In this document: positions 1 through 7,645 of the stretch, piece after piece
How the letters are laid out: every line of letters starts with the position of its first letter
Position numbering within the stretch: position 1 is the first letter of the stretch
Origin: a virus
DNA length: 44,271 nucleotides
IMG/VR virus record: IMGVR_UViG_3300010373_001294
Coordinates: 1 to 44,271 of that record
Reading direction: 5' to 3' (one strand)
Notes under the pieces: generated by a model
The model's database searches: none
What the model saw: the letters and a program-made list of their open reading frames with translations, nothing else
What the model was told of the DNA's origin: nothing
Position numbers and translations under genes: made by a program

Positions 1-123
1 GTCGGGTAGCGGAGTCAGTTTGAAATGCACAAGTCTGGGGGTACCCCTCTTGGGGTGGCAAAGTGGTGCCACGAATATACTGGGCTAAGGGTTTTGCTGA
101 CAACAAACTTTTTTCAGCGAAAA
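1..123. repeat. Left terminal inverted repeat (123 bp)
   Basis: Bases 1-123 are the exact reverse complement of 44149-44271; the match ends at base 124. The repeat contains short self-complementary stretches: GGGGTACCCC, an ACCCC-TCTT-GGGGT hairpin, and TGGCA-AAGTGG-TGCCA. Exact inverted ends suggest a linear genome or a transposon-like or proviral element. The true repeat could extend outward beyond the window. Confidence 0.97.
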
Positions 124-318
124 GTCAAAAAATAAAGTAAGTCCGATTGGCCCGCAGACATGTCCCCGTGTATGGACATGGGTCAAAAGATGTTCTAGAA
201 CGCATACAGGACCACCTGGCCATACAAACTTGGGGTCGGTCCCCAGAAAAATTTTTCTGCCCGTCACCTGTCCGCGGTGAAAATTTTCACGTTCAAGACC
301 AGTAGAGGGGTGGGGGCA
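124..318. other. Left intergenic region with A/T boxes
   Basis: No credible gene is seen between the inverted repeat and the first ATG at 319. The stretch holds an A-rich segment (126-140) and two perfect A/T palindromes (244-259 and 277-290) that are probably promoter elements of the first gene. Confidence 0.6.
244..290 (+). promoter_or_regulatory. Two A/T palindromic boxes before the first gene
   Basis: CAGAAAAATTTTTCTG (244-259) and GTGAAAATTTTCAC (277-290) are perfect palindromes of 16 and 14 bp in GC-rich surroundings. They lie 59 and 28 nt before the ATG at 319. Similar boxes recur 20-60 nt upstream of many other genes here, so a promoter role is inferred. Confidence 0.55.
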
Positions 319-1602
319 ATGTATCGCTCTCCGGCTCCAATTGATGTGTACTGGGATCTGATGCGGGATGACAAGTCGGACGAGGGCCTTGCTCTACTTG
401 AGGCCAATCCCGACAATGCGGCGTGCCAACTTGAATTGTATTATCGCGGGAACCCGAAGAACGGTACGCTTGCGGCTTTGATCAGAGCGGTGGAACTTGG
501 TGATCCCGTGGCCATGGCTTGTCTAGGCAATGATAATGGGGACATTGAGTTGCTGCAAAGGGCCTTGGACTCGGGATCGGCCTTTGCAAGGGCTCTTGCA
601 CTTCGTTTTTTGCACCACTTGGACACGGACGAGATCGCCCTGCTGTACACGGAAGCCATCCGACTGGGTGGGTCACCCCGCGCGCTCATGTCTTTTATCG
701 AATGGCTCGACTACGTGCCCAATCTCGACTACGAAAGCACGATTGGCCCACTTCGTCTGTTGTGTGAACGTGCGGCCCACATGGGGGTTCCCCGTGGCAT
801 CTACAAACTAGCGTCCATGATGTTCGACTTGCCCTGCACCCCCGAACGGAACAAGGAGATTGTCCGTCTCCTCCGTCGTCCAGCTGTGCAGGACTTACCA
901 GATGCGAAGAAACTGCTTGCTTTCTGCTACGAAACGTTTGCAGAAATGATGGATCTCGGGGCAGCCGCCTCTCTCATCCTCAGTCTCCCATCGGCGTACA
1001 ACCCCGACAAGATTGCCTCCCTGGCTCATCGCATGGTGAAACCGGCACAGGCGAAAGACATTCCTCCCCTTGATGAGGTCTGCCGCGAGCATTGCATCTA
1101 CGGTCGAGGCCTTGCCAAGGGCAAGTTGGGCCTGCCCTCGATCCCGCCCTCGTTTGACACGATGGAAATGGACATGCCGCCGTCTCTGAATGGCAAGATG
1201 ATGCATCTCATCTACCAAGCCGACAATCGGATGCAGAGGGCTCGCTGGACGGGCATGTGGACAATGCTGAAGAATTCGCTTCTCGAGTGGCCAGACGAAA
1301 GCCTGGATGCATGCATCGGTGGTTTGGCACGCACCTATCGCAGGTGGATCGCATCGGTCCGTGATGCGATTATGGAATTTCTCCTCGTCTGCAAACGAGG
1401 ACGCTATTTCTTGCATCCCGGGGTGGCCAGGATGATTGTGCGCATGGTCTGGAACAGTCGGGAACGAGATGCTCCCCTCTGGTGCAGGTACACGGAGACT
1501 GTCTCATTCCCATCCCCGAGCCAGGACGTTTCCACACTTGATCCTGGATCCCGTGCATTCAAGCGGGCGCGATTCATGGTGGAGCAGGATTATTATGAAT
1601 AA
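319..1602 (+). CDS. Helical-repeat (TPR/Sel1-like) protein, paralog 1
   Basis: A 427-aa protein rich in short amphipathic helices with Ala, Leu and Gly at spaced positions, in the manner of TPR or Sel1 solenoids (for example DPVAMACLG and APIDVYWDLM near the start). No catalytic motif is visible. It is clearly paralogous to the next gene along its length: both open with APIDVYWDLM, and share a GVPRGI segment and a YR.WIA..R...MEFLL segment. The ATG at 319 is chosen because the alignment with the paralog begins just after it; an upstream in-frame GTG at 277 lies in a palindromic promoter box. The stop codon TAA is embedded in AATAAA. A scaffolding role in protein-protein contact is the most that can be inferred. 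Confidence 0.8.
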   Translation: MYRSPAPIDVYWDLMRDDKSDEGLALLEANPDNAACQLELYYRGNPKNGTLAALIRAVELGDPVAMACLGNDNGDIELLQRALDSGSAFARALALRFLHHLDTDEIALLYTEAIRLGGSPRALMSFIEWLDYVPNLDYESTIGPLRLLCERAAHMGVPRGIYKLASMMFDLPCTPERNKEIVRLLRRPAVQDLPDAKKLLAFCYETFAEMMDLGAAASLILSLPSAYNPDKIASLAHRMVKPAQAKDIPPLDEVCREHCIYGRGLAKGKLGLPSIPPSFDTMEMDMPPSLNGKMMHLIYQADNRMQRARWTGMWTMLKNSLLEWPDESLDACIGGLARTYRRWIASVRDAIMEFLLVCKRGRYFLHPGVARMIVRMVWNSRERDAPLWCRYTETVSFPSPSQDVSTLDPGSRAFKRARFMVEQDYYE

Positions 1603-1603
1603 A
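1598..1603 (+). terminator. AATAAA overlapping stop codon
   Basis: AATAAA contains the TAA stop (1600-1602) of the first gene. Several other genes here show the same overlap, so it is read as a polyadenylation signal. Confidence 0.5.
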
Positions 1604-1610
1604 AATTTTT
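1601..1610 (+). promoter_or_regulatory. AAAAATTTTT box before second paralog
   Basis: A 10-bp A/T palindrome 53 nt before the ATG at 1664. It overlaps the polyadenylation signal of the preceding gene, so the end of one unit and the start of the next are fused. Confidence 0.5.
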
Positions 1611-1663
1611 CCTCGTGTATGGCGATTGGAAAAGGAGGACAGAGGGTCAGGACAACCCGCGCC

Positions 1664-2911
1664 ATGGAACAATATCGGCGCAGGGCTCCCATCGATGTGT
1701 ACTGGGACCTGATGAAGGACGACAAGCCAGACGAGGCTCGCGCCGTGTTGGACGCACATCCTAATGACGCGGCCTGTTTGCTCGAGTTGTTTTTTTCTTT
1801 GCATTCGCACGAATACATGGTCAAGGCAGCTCACCTCGGGAATCCAGTGGCCATGGCATTGCTTGGATCATACCCAAGCAACGAAGACCTTTTGCAAAAA
1901 GCGGCTCAATCGACCTCCGCCTATGCCAGGATCATCGTGGCGGAATATTACGAGGGACACGGAGAGAATAACTATCTGGCAAGGCTGAATCTCTACAAGG
2001 AAGCGATCCAGGAGTTGGAAACCCCGAGAGTGCTCGTTTCAGCCGTAGAATGGGCCCTATTGTTACCTCGCGAACTGCGCGAAATGGCCGATGCGCGGTT
2101 GGTCATTCGTGAGTTATGTCGCCGTGCCTCGGACCTTGGAGTGCCGCGAGGTATTACCCTTTGGGCGGGAGAATTGGATCAGGATGAAGTCACACCCGAG
2201 AACAACGCTGAGATTATCCGTTTATTCGCCAGACCCGCTGTGCGCGATTCGCCCGGAGCCATTCGATGGCTATCGGAGGCTTATGCAACGCGTGACTTTA
2301 TGCGAAACCACGGGAAAGCGGCTTCTCTAATGCTTACGCTTCCATCCGTGTTCACCAGGGAAAAACTTGGAATGCTGGCCGGTCGTCTCCCTGTTGTACA
2401 TGAAGGTGCCAATTATGATCGCAAGGACCGTTATGGTGAAATGTGTATGTGGGGTCGGGCTCTTGCCCTGGGAAGTGTTGGCTTGCCGCCGATTCCTCTG
2501 GAGTTTCCAGGTCCCCAGAACAACACGAATGTTCATCATGTCATTGAGGAATGGTTGGGATCCGAAACTAGCGTGCAAGGCAAAGTAATGCACAGCAACT
2601 GGGATTTCATTACCCAGCTGCTGATGCCCAGGTTGACAGGCCAGCAAGTTGCGCGGACCCTGGGCCGCATGGCCCATTGCTATCGAGAGTGGATCGCCTA
2701 CATGCGAGCGTCGCTCATGGAATTCCTTCTCGCTTGCCGCCATACTACACCACCTCTGTCCCGTGATGTGGCCAAGATGATTGCCCTTGAGGCCTGGAAG
2801 ACCCGAGACGAAGACATCGCCATCTGGGCTCCGGGCATGGAGGTTGCCAGACACAGAGCCAGTCGCGCAGAGAGGACAGACCGTGTGAATAAAAAACTTC
2901 GGCTCCTGTGA
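1664..2911 (+). CDS. Helical-repeat (TPR/Sel1-like) protein, paralog 2
   Basis: A 415-aa protein, tandem paralog of the gene at 319-1602. The start at 1664 places its APIDVYWDLM segment at the same distance from Met as in the paralog. The frame is open further upstream, but that part has no counterpart. Shared features are the helical repeats, a C-terminal MEFLLAC segment and a basic tail. No enzyme motif is visible. An AATAAA (2888-2893) sits 18 nt before its stop, and the following gene starts only 2 nt after the stop. A tandem duplication next to a terminal repeat is typical of expanding accessory families in large eukaryotic DNA viruses, which is a family-level inference. Confidence 0.8.
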   Translation: MEQYRRRAPIDVYWDLMKDDKPDEARAVLDAHPNDAACLLELFFSLHSHEYMVKAAHLGNPVAMALLGSYPSNEDLLQKAAQSTSAYARIIVAEYYEGHGENNYLARLNLYKEAIQELETPRVLVSAVEWALLLPRELREMADARLVIRELCRRASDLGVPRGITLWAGELDQDEVTPENNAEIIRLFARPAVRDSPGAIRWLSEAYATRDFMRNHGKAASLMLTLPSVFTREKLGMLAGRLPVVHEGANYDRKDRYGEMCMWGRALALGSVGLPPIPLEFPGPQNNTNVHHVIEEWLGSETSVQGKVMHSNWDFITQLLMPRLTGQQVARTLGRMAHCYREWIAYMRASLMEFLLACRHTTPPLSRDVAKMIALEAWKTRDEDIAIWAPGMEVARHRASRAERTDRVNKKLRLL

Positions 2912-2913
2912 CG

Positions 2914-3996
2914 ATGCAAAGACCAAAGCCTGGGGGCGCCTCGATCACCGAGCGTCTGCGGCGTGTGCTGGAGGCGGCCTACGACAGTCGCAAGGATGAG
3001 CGCCTGGAACAGATCCGCCAGTCCCGCAACGTTCTGGAGCCTGCAGAGTTTCGTCGTCTGTTCGAAACGGACACCACCTGGGGAGACTTTGGCGAGAGGT
3101 CGGCTCACTACGACAAACAGTTGCACGTCCTGGCGGCAACGCGCTTCCGTCCTCTGGAACGGGACACTCTTCACAATGCAGACGATATCACCTTGCTCGG
3201 GACGCCCATCTATCGCATCCTCCTGACTCTCGCTGCCATTATGATGAAGGAGAACGACTTTGAGGGCTGTGGATCACGGAACCTGCTCCTTCCCCATCGC
3301 CCAGCCACTGGGACGGAAGTGGGCCGCTACGTGTCACTGCTGGACGTAGCCTGCAGTCTGTGGTTCGAGATCTGCCATGCCTACGTACAGGAGCAGTCGC
3401 CCAAGCTGGTCCAGGAACTGTACTGCTTCAACGTCAATCGAACACGGGCCAACTACGTGTGGCTGGACTACTCGACCGAGTCTGGACAGGCCACGGTCCG
3501 TTACACCAGCATCACAACGCTGACCACACCCCCCTGCCTGGTGCTGAGCCCGCTGGAAGAGATAGACGAGGAAGAAGCTCCCGGTGTCCCGTCGCTCTGT
3601 CTAAAGGTCTGCGGTGCCCATCCTTGGATCCACTTTGTCTCAGCATCCAGTCGTCTGAGTGCCTACGTGTTGCTCACCCGTGATGCCGGGACGTACGTGA
3701 GTTTCCATCGGGTCGTGGAGGGACGCCTGGCACGCTATCCCCTGTACTTTCACCTGCTTGACCCAGACACGTCCCCCAAACTGAGCGGGGACGTCTGTGT
3801 CGTCTGCGGTCGTAGGGGGACGAACCTCATGGAGAATTCGCTGGACATTGAACAGGGGCTCCTCTACTGCAACCGTGCCTGCATCGCTCAGATGGATCAC
3901 ATACGCTACACCCAGTCCCGGCACGAGGCAGAGGCCCGCGCCCAACTCGCCAAACAACAGGGCCTGCCCCCAGGTCGACATGATAGGACAAAGTAA
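2914..3996 (+). CDS. Unknown protein with C-terminal zinc finger
   Basis: A 360-aa protein. Residues 1-290 are mixed helix and strand with no recognised motif. The C-terminal part has CVVCG followed about 20 residues later by YCNRAC, a Cys4 treble-clef-like arrangement similar to FCS or MYND-type fingers. The tail after it is charged. The gene starts 2 nt after the stop of the helical-repeat paralog and converges on the GIY-YIG gene, whose stop is 13 nt away. Function is unknown; nucleic-acid or protein binding through the finger is a guess. Confidence 0.75.
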   Translation: MQRPKPGGASITERLRRVLEAAYDSRKDERLEQIRQSRNVLEPAEFRRLFETDTTWGDFGERSAHYDKQLHVLAATRFRPLERDTLHNADDITLLGTPIYRILLTLAAIMMKENDFEGCGSRNLLLPHRPATGTEVGRYVSLLDVACSLWFEICHAYVQEQSPKLVQELYCFNVNRTRANYVWLDYSTESGQATVRYTSITTLTTPPCLVLSPLEEIDEEEAPGVPSLCLKVCGAHPWIHFVSASSRLSAYVLLTRDAGTYVSFHRVVEGRLARYPLYFHLLDPDTSPKLSGDVCVVCGRRGTNLMENSLDIEQGLLYCNRACIAQMDHIRYTQSRHEAEARAQLAKQQGLPPGRHDRTK

Positions 3997-4009
3997 ATCG
4001 ACTCCTTTA

Positions 4010-4579
4010 TCAAATGGCTCCCTGTGTCCAGACTCGAACGTTGGAAAGCGGTTTCCACGTGATGAGATCGCCCCCGGGTAGACTGGTCATATTCGTGACA
4101 GTGTTCTTGTTCGTCGAGGCAAGACCGCACAGGACGTTGTTGATGCAGTTGACCTGGAACGCCATGGTACGATTGAAGCGACACTTGGTTGTCAGCTCGC
4201 CGTCCCGCTCCGAGGCCTGTTTGAGCAGACGAAGGAAGGCCTTGACACGTCCCTGAGTGGTTCATGAGCAGAGGGGACATTCTGGGGGAAAGACGGGGCC
4301 GACTTCGACTGATCCCATGCCCGCTGTGGTGCGTTTCCACTTGTGTTCCAGGCTCTGGGCTGCCGACTTGGTCATGGGCCCCACTTGGGCAAAGACGCAC
4401 ACCACGCCCGGTCCATGCTTGGCCACCCAACGACGGGTCGTCCTGGCCCCGCGCGTGGGATGTTCTTGATGTGTCTTCAGCCTCTGGGCCACGTCGTTGG
4501 TGCAGCCCGTGTAGACCTCCCCCGTCTTCATGTTGCGAAGGACATAGACCGACCAGCCTGGCTCATCGGCACGGGACAT
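4010..4579 (-). CDS. Spliced GIY-YIG nuclease
   Basis: Two exons, 4579-4304 and 4252-4010, joined over a 51-nt intron (donor GTCGG, acceptor CACTCAG), give 172 aa. The N-terminal GIY-YIG domain shows VYVL (residues 11-14) and VYTG (22-25), a catalytic Arg in AQRLKTH (R33) and the metal-binding Glu in LEHKW (E78). Without splicing the frame ends soon after the nuclease core. With splicing it continues GSVE-GRVKAFLRLL, the helix that usually follows LExKxK in SLX1-type GIY-YIG proteins, which supports the intron. The rest of exon 2 is Asn/Thr-rich and unrecognised. ATG 4579 is the first in-frame ATG; the frame extends to a GTG at 4615. Likely a DNA endonuclease for repair, recombination or homing; the target is unknown. 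Confidence 0.85.
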
Positions 4580-4624
4580 TGGGACACTTGGGGACGGTTT
4601 GTCTTGGTCTTTCACTTGCGATTT

Positions 4625-4849
4625 TTATGTTGCTCTGTAGCCATCCAGCAGTGCTCGCAAAAGTTGTTGTACTGGCATGATGGTTGATTCACGACGGGCC
4701 GGGGTGCTCGCGTTCCACAGCCTGATGGTATGGGCAATGGCGTCCTTGACGGCATCGTGCTTTGCGACCTGACTGCCACCTCCGCTCAGTTCTGCACACA
4801 CCCCATCGAGCACTCGCTGGAGTCCGTCCATGACTTCATTGTCCGTCAT
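4625..4849 (-). CDS. Small helical protein, unknown
   Basis: A 74-aa protein predicted to be all helical (GLQRVLDGVCAEL and VQQLLRALLDGY segments). Its start overlaps the end of the upstream same-strand gene by 14 nt and it is followed by the GIY-YIG gene, so it sits in a compact minus-strand series. No motif is recognised. The frame is short, so coding status is moderately certain. Confidence 0.55.
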   Translation of the reverse strand: MTDNEVMDGLQRVLDGVCAELSGGGSQVAKHDAVKDAIAHTIRLWNASTPARRESTIMPVQQLLRALLDGYRAT

Positions 4850-5345
4850 TCTTCTCTGTCGCCCTCGCCTCTGGTTGCACTCGTTCTTCCCTCAGCCGCT
4901 CACCGGGGACACACTCAACAGTAATTCCGTATTTTTCGTCCAGGACGCGTATGAGAGGCCAGACGAGACATCTCTCTCCAAAGGACACGAGGGCACCCCG
5001 CGCCGGCCGAAGCATGGGGTAGTCCTCCAGCAAAAGGCGACACACAGCGGTCCACACCTTGAACCGTTGGAAACGTATCACTGTGTTCTGCTCCTCGACC
5101 CATATGTTGCACGCGAGATGAACTTGCGGTTCCGGGGTCGGGTCAGGCATGCACTGCTTGCCAGGGAGCTCGATGGAAAGGAGCGAATGCGTGCGGTCCT
5201 CGGAGAAGAATCCGTGATCGATGCACTGTCCATCCACACAGGGCAGGAAGTTGTATGAGAACCCGACGCGCATGACCCTGTCATCCTCCACCAGCCGCAT
5301 GTGAATCGCATCGTAGCGGGTTCGCTTTGCGTCAGGTTCGCTCAT
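4836..5345 (-). CDS. Unknown 169-aa protein
   Basis: Begins MSEPDAKRTR, a KRTR-type basic patch that could be a nuclear localisation signal, followed by a globular mixed domain with Cys at scattered positions (CVDGQCID, LACNIW, VCRLLLEDYP). The C-terminal 30 residues are charged. It is transcribed away from the gene at 5418, and the 72-bp gap holds one A/T box (5367-5376). The ATG at 5345 is the first downstream of that box. No family is recognised. Confidence 0.7.
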   Translation of the reverse strand: MSEPDAKRTRYDAIHMRLVEDDRVMRVGFSYNFLPCVDGQCIDHGFFSEDRTHSLLSIELPGKQCMPDPTPEPQVHLACNIWVEEQNTVIRFQRFKVWTAVCRLLLEDYPMLRPARGALVSFGERCLVWPLIRVLDEKYGITVECVPGERLREERVQPEARATEKNDGQ

Positions 5346-5366
5346 CCTCCCTTGGGATTGTCTCTG

Positions 5367-5376
5367 AAATATTTTT
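5367..5376. promoter_or_regulatory. AAATATTTTT box between divergent genes
   Basis: An A/T box in the 72-bp gap between the minus gene starting at 5345 and the plus gene starting at 5418. It is about 21 and 41 nt from the two ATGs. A shared bidirectional promoter is inferred. Confidence 0.5.
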
Positions 5377-5417
5377 GTTCTGATCTGTTTGACCGTTCCG
5401 AAAGACACAAAACCGTC

Positions 5418-6137
5418 ATGGCAGGCGCAAATCTGTCCATTGTGGCTTCGAGTGCGTGGCAGTCTTCAGCGGGGCCGACGGCGTTTGATCCTAGTGAACG
5501 GGTGCATAACGTAGGACACGATGATGGGTATCAATGGACTGTCCACGCGCGGGGAACCCCGAGTTTCGAGATCAAAACCCTCAGCGTGAAAAAGGGTCCA
5601 TCCCCGCGCATGATGACCGCGGCTTGCATTGAACGAAGCGAGGATATCCTCCGGGAGATTGAAGCCCAACGTCGTCTCATCTGCGAGCCTGACAGCTATC
5701 ATTTCACCACATGGATCGCAACAGATGTTGTCTACGGAAAGCGCGGTAGAATCCGTGTTGGTTTGCACAATGCATGGTCTCATGTCTGTGATCGTCGGGA
5801 ATGTATCGGCTCACAAGCAATCGACGCGGTGCAGCCCACGATGCCTTCCATCTGCCCGTGCATGGCAAGCATTTGCAAGTCTATTGCCTTGCTGATGGTG
5901 GAGGCACTGCGCCATGCCCCGGAAATTGACTATCGTGTCCAGTGTTCACTCCAAGAAGTTGTCATCACATGCCTCGATGCAGACCGAGCTGACAGACTCA
6001 CGGCGTGTCGGTCCGCTGTCATTGCCTTGCTTACGATGGTGTCAATCGCCTCCCAAGACATCCGACAGTGTCTGGGAAGAGCGATCTGGGACTTGCGCGA
6101 GGACACAGAATGGACCACGGCGGTCAGGAAGAAATGA
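5418..6137 (+). CDS. Unknown 239-aa protein
   Basis: A soluble-looking protein with several Cys in the middle (CDRRECIG, ICPCMASIC). The last 60 residues are helical. No signal peptide or membrane segment is visible. The ATG at 5418 follows the shared A/T box; the frame is open upstream but that part overlaps the divergent promoter. The closely spaced Cys could bind a metal, but no standard finger is recognisable. It ends 33 nt before the stop of the convergent minus-strand gene. Confidence 0.7.
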   Translation: MAGANLSIVASSAWQSSAGPTAFDPSERVHNVGHDDGYQWTVHARGTPSFEIKTLSVKKGPSPRMMTAACIERSEDILREIEAQRRLICEPDSYHFTTWIATDVVYGKRGRIRVGLHNAWSHVCDRRECIGSQAIDAVQPTMPSICPCMASICKSIALLMVEALRHAPEIDYRVQCSLQEVVITCLDADRADRLTACRSAVIALLTMVSIASQDIRQCLGRAIWDLREDTEWTTAVRKK

Positions 6138-6169
6138 ACCTTAAGGAATAGGCCAGGCTGTGCTAGAGG

Positions 6170-6175
6170 TTTATT
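6170..6175 (-). terminator. AATAAA overlapping stop codon (minus strand)
   Basis: TTTATT on the plus strand gives AATAAA on the minus strand and contains the TAA stop of the gene at 6171-6518. Confidence 0.5.
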
Positions 6176-6518
6176 CAGGGACCGCCTTTAGAGCCCGCCT
6201 GAACTCTACAACCCACCGACGGACAACATCGTGTGATGTTTCGTGGGCAACAATCGGATATCGTTCAATAAAATCAAGCATCGCCCAGATTTTCTCTGGG
6301 TCGCCACTGGATAGATCATCGTAGAGGCGTTTAAATGCAGCCGCATCTCCACCAGCAGCTGCTACATGGGCGGCAACTCCTCCTCCGTCGACCACGGAAC
6401 GTGAAACGGTCTTCTTGATCAACGCACCGGCCCGCACTAGGAACCTGTCATATGTTTCGCAATAGGGCGAACGCACGACGGGCGTAGACCGCAGACGCAT
6501 TCTTTCTACTTTGCTCAT
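6171..6518 (-). CDS. Stand-alone copy of a capsid-protein insertion domain
   Basis: A 115-aa protein beginning MSKVERMRLR (the ATG at 6518 is preferred over an in-frame GTG at 6539). Residues from about 35 to the end align with part of the large fifth exon of the major capsid protein (plus-strand 9166-9411). Both have GGGV, then GDA with (F/Y)(K/R)RLY, then FIE..P(V/I)VA, then a W..E.R.AL ending, in the same order and with similar spacing. The MCP frame and this gene are over 2.6 kb apart, so this is a dispersed partial duplication. It could be a capsid decoration or assembly-competing protein; that is inference. Its start is only 44 nt from the divergent histone gene. Confidence 0.75.
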   Translation of the reverse strand: MSKVERMRLRSTPVVRSPYCETYDRFLVRAGALIKKTVSRSVVDGGGVAAHVAAAGGDAAAFKRLYDDLSSGDPEKIWAMLDFIERYPIVAHETSHDVVRRWVVEFRRALKAVPE

Positions 6519-6562
6519 GTCGGCGTCTTTTCTCTCCACGGCCAGACCTGTACGAAAGGTAG

Positions 6563-7076
6563 ATGTCCGCGCCCAGCGAAGAACGCCATCGCCTGAAGCG
6601 TGCCCCTGTCTTCAAACCACACCTGGCCGATCACACGGGAGTGGATGGCAAGCTGAGGCCCGGCAAGTTGGCTGCACAGGAGAGTGCCTTCCTGAGGCGC
6701 ACAGGTGGGGTGGACGTGCCCCGTGCCCCTGTCATGCGTGGGGCCAAAAGAATCATCGCCCAGACTGTTCCTTTGATATGGGCGGAGAACAGACGCTTCG
6801 CCCGTAGGCTCCAGGTAGATTCCCCTGACGTGTCCCTTTGCTCCAGTCTTACGGTCCCCCCAGCTCCGAGGAAAGCACGTTCCCGCCAGCCTGACCGTGG
6901 CCCCTGCTCATCACTGGAACATCTCTGACGAGGCCCTGGACCACATCATTGCTCTTGTGGACTTGACGGCCAAGAAGATGGCCAAGGGCGCCCACACTGT
7001 GGCTGAGTTCGATGGACGCAAGACAATCATGTCGTCGGACGTCAGGCTGGCCCGTTCACTGGGGGAGGGGCAATGA
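6563..7076 (+). CDS. Spliced viral histone-fold protein (H3/H2B-like)
   Basis: Two exons. The preferred model is 6563-6814 and 6864-7076 with a 49-nt intron (CAG|GTAGAT ... CCCCAG), giving 154 aa. An alternative in-frame model (donor at 6804, acceptor at 6846, 43 nt) changes only a few residues. Exon 2 encodes a long helix starting WNISDEALDHII, then FDGRKTIM and SSDVRLARSLGEG. The TIM..D..LAR segment matches the histone H3 loop 2/helix 3 region (TIMPKDIQLAR), while the helix length fits H2B. The N-terminal 60 residues are basic and tail-like. Histones are known from mirusviruses and some giant viruses, where they are thought to package or mask viral DNA. The start is 44 nt from the divergent capsid-domain paralog. 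Confidence 0.8.
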
Positions 7077-7103
7077 TGAGGGAAAGAATAGGAAAATGAA
7101 TGT

Positions 7104-7574
7104 TCATTCACTCTTAGAATGGTCATTCTCCCCCCTCCGTTCCGCGTCACGTGTCCCATCGACCACAATCTCCGGGGCACTCTCGATGATCTTTGCAATG
7201 CGCATGGCCCCTGTCAGTGTAGCCAGACCAAAGATCCCCATGACAATGGCAAGGGCACCGCACAGGGTGGTTGCCGTGCTCGAGGAACGGTCCGGCACGA
7301 CCACGAACAGTAGCACCGCCATGAGCAATGAACAGACCGTGATTGCTCCTCCCGACATGGTCTGGTTGCGCAGGATCTGATCCAAGAGACTGAACTGAAA
7401 GTCATTGATCACTTTGCTGGGCCGTGCAGGGGGCGGCGGAGCATTCTTGTGGACAGTCTTCTCGGGGCGCACGTTCATCCTGTCGGGGCTCGATTGTTCC
7501 AACGACCTGCCTTCCACCCTGATGGCCACAAGACTAGGGACGAAACCGCACTGGTTCATTAGCCTCTTCACCAT
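7104..7574 (-). CDS. Two-TM membrane protein
   Basis: A 156-aa protein. Residues 1-70 are soluble and contain PPPPARPSK. Two hydrophobic helices follow at about 77-95 (ITVCSLLMAVLLFVVV) and 103-125 (TLCGALAIVMGIFGLA), separated by PDRSSSTAT, then a charged tail of about 25 residues rich in E, D and R. It lies immediately downstream of the MCP gene on the same strand (71 nt gap), so it may be a virion membrane protein. No family is recognised. It converges with the histone gene. Confidence 0.7.
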   Translation of the reverse strand: MVKRLMNQCGFVPSLVAIRVEGRSLEQSSPDRMNVRPEKTVHKNAPPPPARPSKVINDFQFSLLDQILRNQTMSGGAITVCSLLMAVLLFVVVPDRSSSTATTLCGALAIVMGIFGLATLTGAMRIAKIIESAPEIVVDGTRDAERRGENDHSKSE

Positions 7575-7645
7575 GGACGATGATGAGGAGCCTGTTCCAA
7601 TGCGTCCCGCCAACACGAAGAGCAGCTCGAATGAGGGGTGTACGG

